A stretch of 64,000 nt of DNA from Avena insularis (taxonomy: Eukaryota > Streptophyta > Magnoliopsida > Poales > Poaceae): assembly GCA_023614405.1 (NCBI GenBank), contig CM042685.1:238369661-238433660 (forward strand). The letters are read 5' to 3'. The notes beneath the pieces were generated by a model. That model did no database searches. It saw only the letters and a list, made by a program, of their open reading frames with translations, and was not told where the DNA came from. Shown here piece after piece: positions 47,291 through 59,146 of this stretch; position 1 is the first letter of the stretch, and every line of letters starts with the position of its first letter. Position numbers and translations under genes: made by a program.

Positions 47291-48347
47291 TTTTGGCTAG
47301 CAAGGATGGGTAGCAAGCAAAAGAGTTGAAGGAAACAAGCAAACCTACAAGTGATAAAGCCAAACATGTAATCTTCCTTGAAGACACAAAAGATCTTAAA
47401 TAAATAATACTAAGCTTATGATCCAAACAAGAAAGAAAATAGATGATACAAAATACCTGTAAGTGCTTTTCTCTTTTCCTTTCAAACCTCAAAAAGTGTT
47501 GGTACTGACCAGAGCTCGGTTTTCCAAAACCAATTTAGATCTACTTGATGCTCCCAAAGTGATACCAATACTAATCAACAAGATGAATCATATAATAGAG
47601 ATTGCAAACTAAAATAAGAAGTGCAAAAAGTAAAAGATGAGACTTCTCATTAATATTCCATAAATGCACTCACATCAAGGGATACATAGATAACCAACTA
47701 AAGGAGATATACTTCCACAATGCAAACTAACTTATAAGATAACTTCTCTACCCAAGATATGAATCTACTAAAAAGGTAAAAAGATAAAAGATAATGATGT
47801 GATACCGCGGCACTCCCCCAAGCTTGGAACAAGCCAAGGGGATGCCAAACCTGATGATGAATTACCCCTTCGGTGGTGGTGGTGTCCTCTTGTCATCATC
47901 AGACTTCCAAGGTAAAGGCTCCCCGTCCATAAAGGATGTCTTGGTCTCAAATATCCTGAAACTAGCAGCAGAGCTTATGTATTTAAACCTAGCCTCATAC
48001 TCACAGTTTTGATTTTGTATTTCGTAGAGTTGTGCTTGCAATTGATTGGTGGTTTGAATGAGAGAGAGGAATTCATCTCGAAGCTCAGCGACCTCCTCCT
48101 TGTGCTTGGCGATGAGTTCTGAACTCATCTTATGGATGACATCCACTTTGCGTTCTGCCATCTTCTTGTACCTAAAAACTTCCTCCACCAGTGCTTCCAT
48201 CCTATATTCCAGGATGCCTTCTCCTTTAGGGCCCTATAATTCTTTTATTTGTACCATCCCATCCTTGAGTAACAACTCCTTGGGGTGAACCTTCAACTCA
48301 TACATGTACGGGTTGATGTCATCCGCGGAGGAATCCTCCATGGGTGA
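47291..48347 (-). mobile_element. Element C, left piece: 3' ORF and 3' noncoding end of a second Athila-like element
   Basis: Read on -, it carries the end of a 3' ORF (48342 down to 47862) and then AAGCTTGGGGGAGTGCCGCGG (47809-47829), the Athila-type tract, and an AT-rich tail. Its orientation is opposite to A. It is cut at 48343-48347 (GGTGA) by copia element G and continues at 60701. The left boundary with A is approximate. Confidence 0.65.
47862..48342 (-). pseudogene. Element C 3' ORF, coiled-coil protein, split by element G
   Basis: The visible part starts in the right piece (ATG at about 60717, MSSSGSP) and runs across G into 48342 (MEDSSADDINPYMYELKV). It has an in-frame TAG near 48237 and then an open stretch 48200-47862: a heptad-rich helix (KMAERKVDVIHKM, EEVAELRDEFLSLI) and a Pro-rich end. 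It corresponds to the env-position ORF in related Athila-like elements but is much shorter than A's and not clearly homologous to it. A pyrimidine-rich stretch ending CTATCAG lies upstream at about 60760-60780. Confidence 0.5.
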
Positions 48348-49891
48348 TGAAAGTACCGACTTGATACGACTAGAGGGGGGGTGAATAGGCGTCTACCCAA
48401 TTTTAATTTGTTTCTCACTTTTAGGCTCAACGAGAAAGGAAGTTATCTAGAGATGCAACTAAGTGAACAACCTAAATGCAAGAAAACAAACACCAACAAC
48501 AAAAATAGTAAATAGCAAGGAGTAAAGGAGGGGAACGAAGTAACCGGAGAGGGGACACGGAGATGTAATTCCCGTAGTTCACTCCCAAGGAGATACGTCA
48601 ATGTTGGAGAGGTGTCGGGGCCACACAAGGTCACCCGAGCGCCACAAAGGCCTCACCTTCTTCTCCGGTGAGCTCCCCCACAAAGGAGGCCTCACAATCC
48701 ACTAACCGGTGACCTCGAAGGCCCCAACCGAAACCTTTACACCAAGGTTGAGGGGGAGGCTCCACAACTCAATTGGAGGCCCTCAACGACACCTCGAAGC
48801 TTTACAACGCACGCCTTAGCTCCGAGGATGCCCTACGCCGTCTAGGGTTCCAAGAAACCCAAGAGCAACAAGATCCACAAAGGATGGGTGGGGAAAATCA
48901 AATCTTCTTTGGTGGAAGTGTAGATCTAGGTCACCTCCCTCACCTCTCAAAAGATCAAGTCATTTGAGTGGCTAGAGAGAGAGATCTAGTGAGGTGAAGC
49001 TCAAGCATTAATGGAGGAGAGAGAAAAATTCGAGAGAGAGTGGGAGGAAGAAGAGGGGTGCCTTAAATAGGCGCCTCGCTGAACTGACAGCGACCTCCTC
49101 ATCGAAAGTTCCGGTGAGAGGCGGAAGTTCCGTAACTTGGCTCCAACGGTCATCGACCGTTGACGCCGCTCTCTAGAAGCGCCGGAAGTTCCGGTCAAAA
49201 CAGACCGAAGTTCGGTGAACTTCCGATGCTAGTTCGACCAAGTTCGCAAATAGAACGCTTCAAAATGAAGGTTCTTGAGCCGCCACCGAACTTGAGCGGA
49301 ACAAGGCAGAACTCTTGGGTCATGAGCGAAAGTCGGCCGGAAGTTTGTCTGCAGGCGGAAGTTCCGCTCAGGATCTTTTGGCAGGACAAGTTCCAATGCA
49401 AGTTCCGGCCCAAGTTCCGGCAAATAGAACACTTCATACAGAAGGTTACTGATTCACCATCGGAACTTGGGGCGGAACTAGCGTCGGAACAAAGTGTAAA
49501 ATAGCCCACAGAAAAGAATCTGAGCGGAACTTCCGGCCAAGGCCGGAAGTTCTGGTGAGACACAAAAGGCTCCAACAGAACAGGAAAACGCTCTCTCACG
49601 GGATAATGGGATGGCTGTGGCGGTGCATATAGGTTTGTGCAAGAACAAGTGATTTCCCACAGCCTTCCAAAATGGACCCCCTCTTAATAGTACGGTGACC
49701 TAAAAACAACAACCGGAGAGAAACTAGGAGAAGACTAAAAGGCCACCGTCTTCATGAGATCCCAAGAGAGCATCCACCACTATAGAAGGAGACATCAACA
49801 ACGTTTCCCCTGAAACTCAAGCGCACAATTAAAAACACAGTTGGGATTATCATTAACACCAAAAACATCATGGGAAGATATAGTCCTTTCA
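48348..49891 (-). repeat. 3' LTR of element G
   Basis: It is 1544 bp, aligning with 59147-60695. A TATA-like CTATTTAAGG (minus) lies at 49061-49070. The GC-rich part (about 49060-49340) has lost many single bases relative to the other copy, chiefly in GG/CC doublets within the CCGGAAGTTCCGG palindromes. ORFs inside are chance. Confidence 0.93.
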
Positions 49892-50353
49892 ATCTCCCCC
49901 TTTTTGGTGTTAGATGACAATCCCAAAGATTTGCATAGAATCAAAGCAATCTTTGCAATGGACGGGACAAGCTCCCCCTTTTATGTGTGCAAGGTAGAGA
50001 AGAAGAACTCTAAGGACAAGACTGGCACACATACACGGAGGCTCCCCCTACCAATTGCAAAGATAGCACAAGTGCAAGGTACAAGAAAGAATAGAGATCA
50101 TACCAGAACCAACCAAATGTGGTGGAGACAAAAGGAGTATTAATAACAATAAGAGCAATGAGGTTCCACCACCATATGCATGAGCTCATAAGATGACAAC
50201 AAGATATAACACTCACGGCATTGTATAAGATACCACAAAGATACCACATAGTCTCAAACATAACATACCACATGGTCCACAAGCACACATAAGTTCACGG
50301 ACATAAAACCACAAGCACACAAATAAACTAGAGAGTTCGCGAGCAAGAAAATA
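49892..50353 (-). other. Element G 3' untranslated region and polypurine tract
   Basis: On -, AAAAAGGGGGAGAT (49892-49905) is the polypurine tract directly before the 3' LTR. The remainder is noncoding and rich in CACA/TGTG-type sequence. Confidence 0.7.
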
Positions 50354-50465
50354 TCAAAGGCAAGAACAGGCTCGCGACTCAACCCATGCAAATCCCGTAG
50401 ACACCCTAATAGACATCTTTCTCCCCCTTTGGCATCGAGACACCAAAAAGGAAGAGAAGATCAAG

Positions 50466-52211
50466 CTAATCGTCCCAGCCACGAGAGGGAGAAGGAGCAG
50501 AATCAGGGACCTAAGGACCCCACTCAGGTGGACCAGTGACCTCCTCCTCAGACTCATCCTCGGACCAATGGCAGTTGTCGCGAATCCAATCATCCTTGGG
50601 AATAGTGACATAGCTAGTGACCGGTGAGCTAGGAATGTTGAGAGTGGTCATGATGGCCTTCTGGCGCTGAACATTGTGACGCTGATCAACATAGGCCTGA
50701 TACTCGCAGTCTTGCAGAAAGCAGAAAGTTTTCTTCACTTTCCCAAGCAGCTTCTTTGCCCAAGACGGCTGCCTCTAGAGAGAAGGACCACCAGCACTAG
50801 AGCCACCAGGAGCAGAGGAGGGACCACCAGCAACATCTCGAGCCTTCTTGAGTGCAGCTTCCTTTTCTTCTTGAGAACGAGGCTTTTGGTGCTTCATCAC
50901 ACGTAGCTTCTTCTCCTCATGAATGGTGATGTTGTCTTGAGGAAAGCGGGTGCCAGTCGTCTCAAGCCACTTGTGATTGATGAGAGTCTAAATGTAGGGA
51001 GCATAGATGCAGGAGCGCTTTTCAATGAGAGCCGCCCACATCTCTGAGTAGATGAAGTGCATAATATCCATTGACCTGTCAGAGTCCCGGCGAAGATAAG
51101 TTTGATGCATGAGGTCAACCTGATAGCCATGAAACTGATCAAAGTTGCCAGCCTTGGGAGAGATGGTGTTCAAGTACACCATGCGCATGATGTCAAAAAC
51201 TGGCAGCAGATGATTCACAAACCCAACAGTTCCCCACCCTTCAATGTAGAGAGGCTCCAGGACCTCAGGATCAGCAGCTTCAGGACCATGAACACGCCAA
51301 CCATTTGCCCCGCGGCTAGGCTGAATGGGATAGCCAAGAAGCTTAGCAAACTCAGACCAAGTGGCGGTAAGAAGCACGTCCCTGGTCATCCACTTCATCA
51401 CACCTTCAGTAGAGGATTGCATGTGAATAAACAGAGTTGAGTAAAACTGAGCAATAGCAGTCGCATCAAAGTTCTGACGGTGCTCCATGAGGGGAACCAG
51501 CCCAAACTTCTGGCAAATATCAAGAGCCTCGCCAAAGTAAACTTGCTTCTCTTCCATGTGAGCCACATTGATGTAATTTTGAGGAGCAACCACGAACTTC
51601 TTCTTAGATGCATAAATTTCTTCATAAATCTGTTCCTGACGGCAGGTGTGGAAGTGAGGGTCCAAGCAAAGACGATCACGAGGCACGAGGTAGGGATCCG
51701 TAGCCCTGAATGCAGAGTAAGCTTTCTGAGACCACTTGGAAATCTTGGCTTTGGTCATGTCTGGCCCAGCGGTGGCCTTCGAGCAAGAGCGCTTTTCCTC
51801 AAAGAAGGAAGACGGCGAAAGCAACAGCCTTCTGACGAGTAGTCTGAGTGGTCGGACGCACAACCTCAACATCTTCTTCATCAATCTCAGGAGGAATGTC
51901 AGAGGATGGTCGGCGGGCACGCTTGCCTTGGCGGGTATCTCCTTGCCCTGAGAGGAAAGCAGAAGAATAGGGAGGGAAGGTGGGGTAAGTGCACAAGTTT
52001 GGAAGAGGAAACAAAAGATATAGATTGGAAAAATACAATCAGGAAAACAAATTGCATTGTTGCCGGAACTTCCGCTGAATCGCCGGAACTTCCGGTGAAA
52101 ATAGTACACCGGAAGTTCCGGTCGTGGCTCACCGGAAGTTCCGGTGAGACCACGAACTGACGGTTCCAAACAGCAGTTCACTAGATCTAGATATAAAAGC
52201 CACAAGTGCAA
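50466..52211 (-). pseudogene. Element G extra 3' ORF (plant retrotransposon protein in env position)
   Basis: The main open part is 52211-50988. Conserved-looking segments: KKKFVVAPQNYINVAHMEEKQVYFGEAL, EGVMKWMTRDVLLTATWSEFAKLLGYP, YQVDLMHQTYLRRDSDRS and DIMHFIYSEMWAALIEKR. These match the kind of ORF placed after pol in SIRE/Maximus copia elements ('putative plant transposon protein'). The likely real N-terminus is in another frame (KRARRPSSDIPPEIDEED, about 51925), joined by a frameshift near 51800; the first 80 residues of the long ORF are palindrome repeat read as protein. A TAG near 50988 is followed by more frame (basic, Ser-rich, then acidic) to about 50466. The function is unknown; I see no convincing signal peptide. 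Confidence 0.65.
52062..52146. repeat. CCGGAAGTTCCGG-type palindromes, internal cluster 1 (element G)
   Basis: Four copies of the CGGAACTTCCG/CGGAAGTTCCG palindrome lie within 85 bases, in the start of the extra ORF. The same motif crowds the LTRs. Confidence 0.9.
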
Positions 52212-53066
52212 AGATTTTCAAGAATGTATTGGACCAATCTACTCTAGCATGATACCCTAGGCCTACCAAGATCTTCCAACAAGTTCTAGCCAAAGAACTA
52301 GCCTAGACAAGGTGTGCCCTAACTCAAGCCATGGTGAGAGCAAGATCTCCATTAATGGAGGGAGTTGAGGGCAAATACCGGAGTCCATGGCGGGAGATAG
52401 AGGTGGGGAAGGATCCCACGGAGCAGATCTGCGGAGGAGTGGTTGGAGACGAAGGGGCCGGAGCACCTTCGTGGAGAGGTCTGGCCATGCTGCTCCAAAT
52501 AGAGGATGGGTCTTGGGGGAAAAGGAAGAAGATCCCGTTTTCCCCCAGGGCCCACCTTATATAGGACGGGGAGCACCACCGGAAGTTCCGGTTAGGGACC
52601 GGAAGTTCCGGTGGACCGGAACTTCCGGGTCAGACTGACCGGAAGTTCCGCTGACGCCAGGAAGACCATCTCAGGATAGGAAGATAACAAGGAAGAACTT
52701 GTGCAGGGGATAGAGAGGGCTTGAGGTAAGGAAAGGCTTAGGATAGAGGACTCAAACTGTGAAGAACCAAAGCCAACAAAAACCAAGAAAAACAAAAAGG
52801 TCAAAGACACAAATAAAAACGGGTCGGTGGCCGAGGCCACCTTATATAAGAGTAAATGGCTTGACACATGAAGATATATCTTGGGTTCATTACCAACACT
52901 CATCATGAAGCTCAAATGGTCTCCTTTAGAGACTATAGAGTATGAAAACTTTAATGTGCGCATAATAGGGATAGCGTTTGTTCATAAGAGGAACTACACT
53001 CCCCCTAAATCCATGCCTACATCCAAACAAGATACACATTGAGACACGGGTAGGTGTGCATGGTAC
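52212..53066 (-). other. Element G noncoding interval between RT/RNase H and extra ORF
   Basis: It contains the candidate promoter described separately. Otherwise it shows only short frames without recognisable domains. Confidence 0.5.
52555..52651 (-). promoter_or_regulatory. Candidate internal promoter of element G: TATA box with palindrome cluster 2
   Basis: On -, four CCGGAAGTTCCGG-type palindromes (52651-52577) are followed by a TATA box CTATATAAG (52564-52556), then an open stretch leading to the extra 3' ORF. The LTR has the same order: palindromes from about 60360 to 59909, then CTATTTAAG at 59869-59861. A second, symmetric CTTATATAAG lies at 52841-52850. The layout suggests a separate transcript for the 3' ORF. 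This is inference from position and motif only. Confidence 0.45.
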
Positions 53067-54596
53067 TCAAGCAACATTGCTTGAATCAATGATATTTAGC
53101 TCATGCCTTAACTCCCGGAACCTTGCTTCATCAAGAGGCTTCGTGAAAAGATCCGCAAGATTTGCCTTGGTGGGAACATACTCCAAAGAAATGTCTCCTC
53201 TAGCAACATGGTCCCGAATGAAATGATGACGAATCTCAATGTGCTTGGTCCGGTTGTGTTGCACGGGATTGTGAGCAATAGCAATGGGACTCTCATTGTC
53301 GCAAAGAAGAGGCACCTTGTCAAAAGAAAGTCCAAGATCCTTCAAAGTTTGCTTCATCCATAGCAATTGAGCATAGCAGCTTGCGACAGAGATGTACTCA
53401 GCTTCGGCAGTGGACATAGACACACAGTTCTGCTTCTTCGAGGACCAACAAACCAAAGATCTTCCGAGAAAGTGACAAGCTCTGGAGGTTGACTTTCTTC
53501 CCACTTTGTCGCCAGCCCAGTCCGAGTCCGTGTAACCAATTAGATCAAAGCTGGCTCCCTTGGGGTACCACAACCCAAAGTTTGGGGTATGAACTAAATA
53601 TCGAAAGATTCTCTTGACTGCCACCATGTGACTTTCCTTTGGTGCGGCTTGAAATCTTGCACACATACCCACACTCAACATAATATTCGGCCGGGATGCA
53701 CAAAGATAGAGCAAAGAACCAATCATAGATCGATAGAGTTTTTGATCCACCTCCTTACCCTTGGGATCAAGATCAAGATTAACCTTAGTTGGCATGGGAG
53801 TCTTGGCACCTTTGACTTGATCAAACTTGAACTTCTTGAGCATGTATTGGATGTACTTGTCTTGGTTGATGAAAGTCCCTTTCCTCAATTGCTTCACTTC
53901 AAACCCAAGGAAAAACTTCAACTCCCCCATCATGGACATCTCGAAGCGATCGGTCATGAGCTTGGAAAAATCCTTATTAAAAGTTTTGTTAATAGACCCA
54001 AAGATAATGTCATCAACATAGATTTGGCATACGAACAAGTGGCCTCCAACTTTCTTAGTAAAAAGAGTGGGATCAATGAGGCCCACTTCGAAGCCACGGT
54101 CTAACAAGAGCTCCCTAAGGCAATCATACCACGCACGTGGGGCTTGCTTGAGGCCATAGAGTGCCTTATTGAGCTTGTAGACATGGTTCAGAAAACGTGG
54201 ATCCTCAAAACCCGGAGGTTTCTTGACGTATACCAACTCTTTCAAAGGACCATTAAGAAAAGCACTCTTAACATCCATTTGATGCAACTTAAAGTTATGA
54301 TGGGTAGCGAAGGCAAGAAGCATACGAATGGATTCAAGGCGAGCAACGGGGGCGTAAGTCTCACCGTAGTCGATGCCCTCAACTTGTGAGTATCCTTGGG
54401 CAACTAACCTTGCCTTGTTGCGCACAACAATTCCATTCGCATCGCACTTGTTCTTGAAGACCCACTTGGTTCCAATGACGTTTTGACAGTCTTTGGGCCG
54501 CTCAACCAATGTCCAAACATTGTTCCTCTTGAAGTTGTGAAGTTCCTCGTTCATAGCATCAAGCCAATCATCATATTCAAGAGCTTCGAAGACTTT
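53067..54596 (-). pseudogene. pol: Element G reverse transcriptase and RNase H
   Basis: The open frame 54554-53067 (495 residues) continues the integrase frame after a single TAG at 54597-54599, where Gln is usual. Copia RT motifs: [11 protein letters not shown] (31-41), [17 protein letters not shown] (47-63), [11 protein letters not shown] (92-102), KQAPRAWYD (136-144) and catalytic YVDD (179-182). The RNase H shows [18 protein letters not shown] and LLCDNE, ending in ADLFTKPL. Length and motifs are complete, so apart from the TAG this domain looks intact. Confidence 0.93.
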
Positions 54597-56600
54597 CTAT
54601 GGTTCCACAAGAGAGATAAACGCATGGTGAGAGCTAAAGGAAGCTAGTTGCCTCCTAGTAGTGGAACCTTTATTGAAATCTCCATAGACATTATCAAGGA
54701 TATGTCCATCTCGAATAAGCTTGGCGAGACGATAGGCTTGACGGCGGGCTTGTGCTTCAACTCGAGATTCTTGAGCTACCACTTGGTCATTGCCACCAAT
54801 TGAGCCGCCGCCTTGACTATAAGCACGAACACGAGGGTCATCTTCATCAATTTCCACTTCGGGGGAGTCATCACTTGGAGAGGATCCTTGAGGATCATTG
54901 ACTTGCTCTTGATCTCGACGAGCTTGACCTTGAGGAGGAGCCCCATCTTGGGGAGGTTGATGAGGTTGATGAAGAGCTTGTCTGTGGGAGGTTCCTTGAG
55001 GAGGAGCCCCATCGTGGGGAGGTTGATGTTGTTGATGAAGAGCTTGTTCTTTGGAGCTTGGAGAGTCATAAGCATGGGAAGCTTCGGAAGAGCTTGAGGG
55101 AGCTTGTGCCAAGAAAGTAGGTCCTTGAGGGGCAAGATGATCTTGTGAAAGTGAGGGCTCCACTTGAGTAGAGCTTGGTCCTTCTCCTCCGTCCATAAGG
55201 GGATCCTCAATGGGGAGGTGGAAGCCCACACCCATTCTTCTTATGGTCTTGGGAGGAATTTCATCACTTGGATCACAAACACCATCTTGCCTAACAAGAG
55301 ACTCATGATTTTCATCAAACTTCACGTTGCTCGTTTCTTCAACTCTTCCATTGGATTTGTTGTAGACTCTATAAGCATGGGACTGATTTGAGTAGCCAAC
55401 AAAAATTCCTTCTTGAGCCTTGGATTCAAACTTGGACAAACGAACTCCTTTCTTGAGAATGTAGCACTTGCAACCAAACACCCAAAAGTAGCTAACATTA
55501 GGCTTTTTCCCGGTGAGAAGTTCATAGGGGGTCTTGTTCTTTTTCTTGCGGAGATAAAGCCGGTTGGTTGCATGGCAAGAGGTGGAGATGGCCTCGGCCC
55601 AAAAGTTGTATGGAGACTTGAACTCAGCTAGCATAGACCGAGCCGCATCCATCAATGTGCGATTCTTCCTTTCGACAACTCCGTTTTGTTGAGGGGTGTA
55701 GGGAGTGGAGTATTGATGCTTGATTCCTTCATCACTGAGAAACTCGTCCAAGGTATAGTTTTTGAACTCAGTGCCATTATCACTTCGAATTGAGAGAATA
55801 GTTGCATTGTGCTTCCGTTGAACCTCATTAGCAAAGTCAATGACGGTTTGCTGAGTCTCACTCTTGTACTTGAAAAAGAACACCCAAGTGTATCTTGAGA
55901 AATCATCCACAATAACCAAGCAATACTTCTTGCCTCCAAGGCTATCATGAGAGGGAGGACCAAAGAGATCCATATGCAAGAGATCCAAACACCTCTCAGT
56001 AGTGATCTGATTGAGTGCTTTGTGAGGAGTTTCATGCATCTTCCCTTCAATACAAGCCCTGCAAACACGATCTTTGGCAAAAGAAACATCGTTAATTCCA
56101 AGGATGTGGCCCTCGGAGTGAAGTATTTGCAAAGTTCTCATGTTAACATGGGCTAGGCGGCGATGCCACAACCAGCCCTTGTCGGCTTTAGCATAGAGAC
56201 ATAGAGCATGAGGAGTAGTGGTCCCTGAAAAGTCCACCACATACAAGTCATGTTCTACATATCCTACAAAAGCCACCTTAAGAGACTTGCTCCACATGAG
56301 GACCACGGTATGATAATTAAAGAAAGAAGAAAGATCCATAAGAGCAAGAGCACGAACTGAGAGTAAGTTGTAACCAAGAGTTTTGACAAGCATGACGTCA
56401 ACCAAGGATACATCCGGGGTTACCACCACTTTGCCAAAACCCAAAACCTGAGAGCTCGTTTTGTCACCGTAGGAGACCATCGTGTTGGCAATATTGGGCC
56501 TCAATTCGGTCATGATAGACTTGCTTCCGATCATATGACTCGTGGCACCACTATCAAGAACCCATTTTGATCCACCGGAAGCATAGTCCTACAAGAAAAT
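54597..56600 (-). pseudogene. Element G protease and integrase
   Basis: The protease active site WVLDSGATSHM (about 56535-56565) lies at the start, in the frame that follows a TAG near 56588. The ORF 56534-54597 (645 residues) then has the GAG-pre-integrase/zinc part (WLWHRRLAH, H124 and H129; CRAC, C158 and C161) and the integrase core with Asp189 (HMDLFGP), Asp252 (RSDNGTEF) and Glu288 (NGVVERKNR), a perfect D-D-35-E spacing. The C-terminal region is Pro/Gln/His-rich and includes two near copies of an ALHQ-HQPP-DGAPPQG-type unit. The frame ends with TAG at 54597. Confidence 0.92.
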
Positions 56601-59095
56601 CAAGCCTTGGTTTTAGGTACCCATTTTGCAATGGGTCCCCTTTTGTTAGTGACAAGAGCCTTTGGCACCCAAATGGCCCAATGATAATCATGCGTGTAAG
56701 ACCTTCCCACGTATCTAGCATATACATGACCATCATAAGATTTGCAAAGAATATAAGAGGGATTGTTCTTTCCAGCAAACTTGTCACTTTGCAAGAGGGT
56801 TAGGCCATTTGGTACCCCTTGGGCCATGCCCTTGTTCTTTTTCTTCTTGTTGTTCTTGTTCTTCTTCTTAGTCTTGGCAAGTTGATCCTTCAACACCTTG
56901 ACTTCCTCTATGAGATGCTCATGCTTGCAACAAGGGTTAGGAGAGCTAGACAAGTCTATAATTTGCACAGCGAAAGACTTAGAGAGATCACAAGTTAATT
57001 GAGTTTGAAGCTGTTTATGGGCTTCAAAAAGATTTGAGAATTTACTCTCCAAGGCTTTGTGTTCCTCTTTGAGTTTCTCAAGATCCTTTTGAGTCCTATC
57101 ATGACCACCCACAAACTCAGCATTTTCTTTCTTGAGAACCTTAACCAAAGCAAGAGCATGGTCACGTTCTTTAATTGTAGAGCACAAAGTGTTGTTATGT
57201 TCATCTACAAGCTTAGACACATTTTCTTCAAGATTAATTCTCATATTTTGTTCATCCTCAAGACTTTGAGTGAGAGAGGCAATTTCATCAGCGGCATCTC
57301 TTTCATTTTTACTTAGCAAGTCAAGAAGTTCTTCCTTTTCATCTAAGGCATCTCTAGCATTGTCAAGTTGTGCAAGTAAGGACTCAAAGCAGTTTTTAGT
57401 TTCTTCATCTAAGGTAGCAACAAATTCACACATGTCAATCATCTCTTTCTTCACCTCTAGACCAACAAGATCAAGAGAGGAAGGCTCACTAGAGATAGGT
57501 TGAGGAGTGGGTTTCGGTGTTACCTCGGTGGCCTTGGCCATGAAGCACTTTTGGTTGGAGAAGATGACATTTTCATTTGGCAAGTCGAAGAGGGATATAC
57601 GTGGAGTTGAGGTAGTGGCAATAGCAGCAACTCCCACAATCTCTCCACCATGAACTTCATCATCATCATCTTCATCCGTGCCCGAAAGATATTCTTCATG
57701 GACCACAATTGCTCCTTCCTTGTTAGTGGCGTTCTTGACGGCGTAGTTCTTGTTCAAGGGATGAGGAGGTCTTGACTTGATCTTGCGAATGAGACGACCA
57801 CCATTGTCTTCACGGTTCTCAAAGGGACACTTGGCCACGAAGTGACTCTTGTCGTTGCAATTGTAGCATGACCTTGCCTTGGGAGACTTGTTGGGTGAGT
57901 TGAATCTTGAGTTGTCCCTTGATCTTGACTTGAATCCGAACTTGTTCCAAAAGGCCCTTGAAGCGAGAGCAAGATGTTCGTTGAAGGCACATTTGAGGTC
58001 CTCTTGAGACCACTCACTTGATGTATCATCATCATCAACTTCAATAGCCTTGGCCTTCAAAGCAAGATTCACTTTGGTTGACCAAATGGCTCTAGCTCGA
58101 GCGGACTCCGAATTCTTCTTGGCAATAGTCATGGCAATTACTTCACTCAAGACTTCTTGGGAGGTCATTAGGTGAAAGTTGGTTCTTCCCTTGATAGAGT
58201 TTAGCTTTTGTTCTTCAAATGGGAGGAGAGCTTGAATGAACTTCCTCTTCATAAACTTGTCATCAACATAGTGAGCCCCAAGGTCCCTCATAGTGGAACA
58301 AAGGACCTTAAGGCGCCTATACATGTCTTCGGGAGTCTCATCATCTTGCATTGCGAAACCATCGCACTCGTTGTTGATCTCATCAAACTTGGAGCTTTGG
58401 ATGCTAGCATTCCCAACAAAGAGCTCGGTGAGTTGATCCCAAGCTTCCTTGGCGGTGTCAAATTGGAGAATGTGAGCAAAATCCTTTGGAGTCAAGGCCT
58501 TTTGAATCATTACCAAAGTTGTGGCATTGCGTTGCTTGTCCACCACTTCACCTCGTGTCAACTTCTTTGGGTCATATGGAGAGAATCCATCCTCCACAAT
58601 CCTCATTAACTCAATAGACGAGCTGGAAATATGTGAGCGCATTAGATATTGCCAATTGGCGAAATTAGAAGTATCTAGCATGGGTGGTGCTCCTTGAGGT
58701 ATAATGTGTGGCATGGGGATGGGTGGATCCGTAGTGTACTTTGGTGGTGGGGGTACCGCCGAGTAGTCCTTTCCTCCATTTTCCTCTTTGGAAGTTGGGT
58801 TCTCGGGCTCCTCGATGTTCTCACTTGGAACCTTGGTAGAGGTTTGAGCAACAAAACCAAGTCCCAAGTGAGTGGTGGCAGCATGGAGTTACCCCGGGGC
58901 GGACACCGTAACGGTGGGAGGAACCTCGTTGGGTTGGGGTGTGTCAATAGCAACCATGGGGTTTGGCTTGAGAGACTGCAAGAGAGTCATCATTTCCTCG
59001 AACTTGGACATCATGGATGACTCCAATTGCTTGAGGTCATCCATAGTGGACAAGTTCTTGGATTTTTCGGTTTCACTACCCCCTTCGTCGGCCAT
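56600..59095 (-). pseudogene. gag: Element G gag, interrupted by one stop
   Basis: The probable start is ATG at 59095 (MADEGGSETEK), 38 bases after the primer site. TAA at 58889-58891 breaks the frame; it reopens to 56600 (755 residues from the ATG at 58867). The UBN2-type copia gag domain spans about residues 65-265 of that part (NWQYLMRSHISSSS, EAWDQLTELF, RRLKVLCSTMRDLG). The zinc knuckle CYNCNDKSHFVAKC is at 334-347, a long coiled coil at about 480-640, and a Lys/Asn-rich block near 690. Gag ends TGA at 56600-56602; the pol frame is shifted relative to gag, so Pol would need frameshifting or a separate start. Confidence 0.9.
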
Positions 59096-59132
59096 AGTCT
59101 CTTAGGCGGTAAAGCCCGAAATAAGAGCCTTG

Positions 59133-59144
59133 GCTCTGATACCA
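59133..59144 (-). other. Primer binding site of element G (tRNA-iMet)
   Basis: The minus strand reads TGGTATCAGAGC, a perfect tRNA-iMet primer complement, two bases from the LTR end at 59147. It is standard for copia elements. Confidence 0.92.
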
Positions 59145-59146
59145 AT

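Noticed and set aside
49195..49599. 134-residue ORFs in both G LTRs (also 60044-60403)
   Set aside because: They are translations of the palindrome repeat; the frames differ between the two LTRs because of small deletions.
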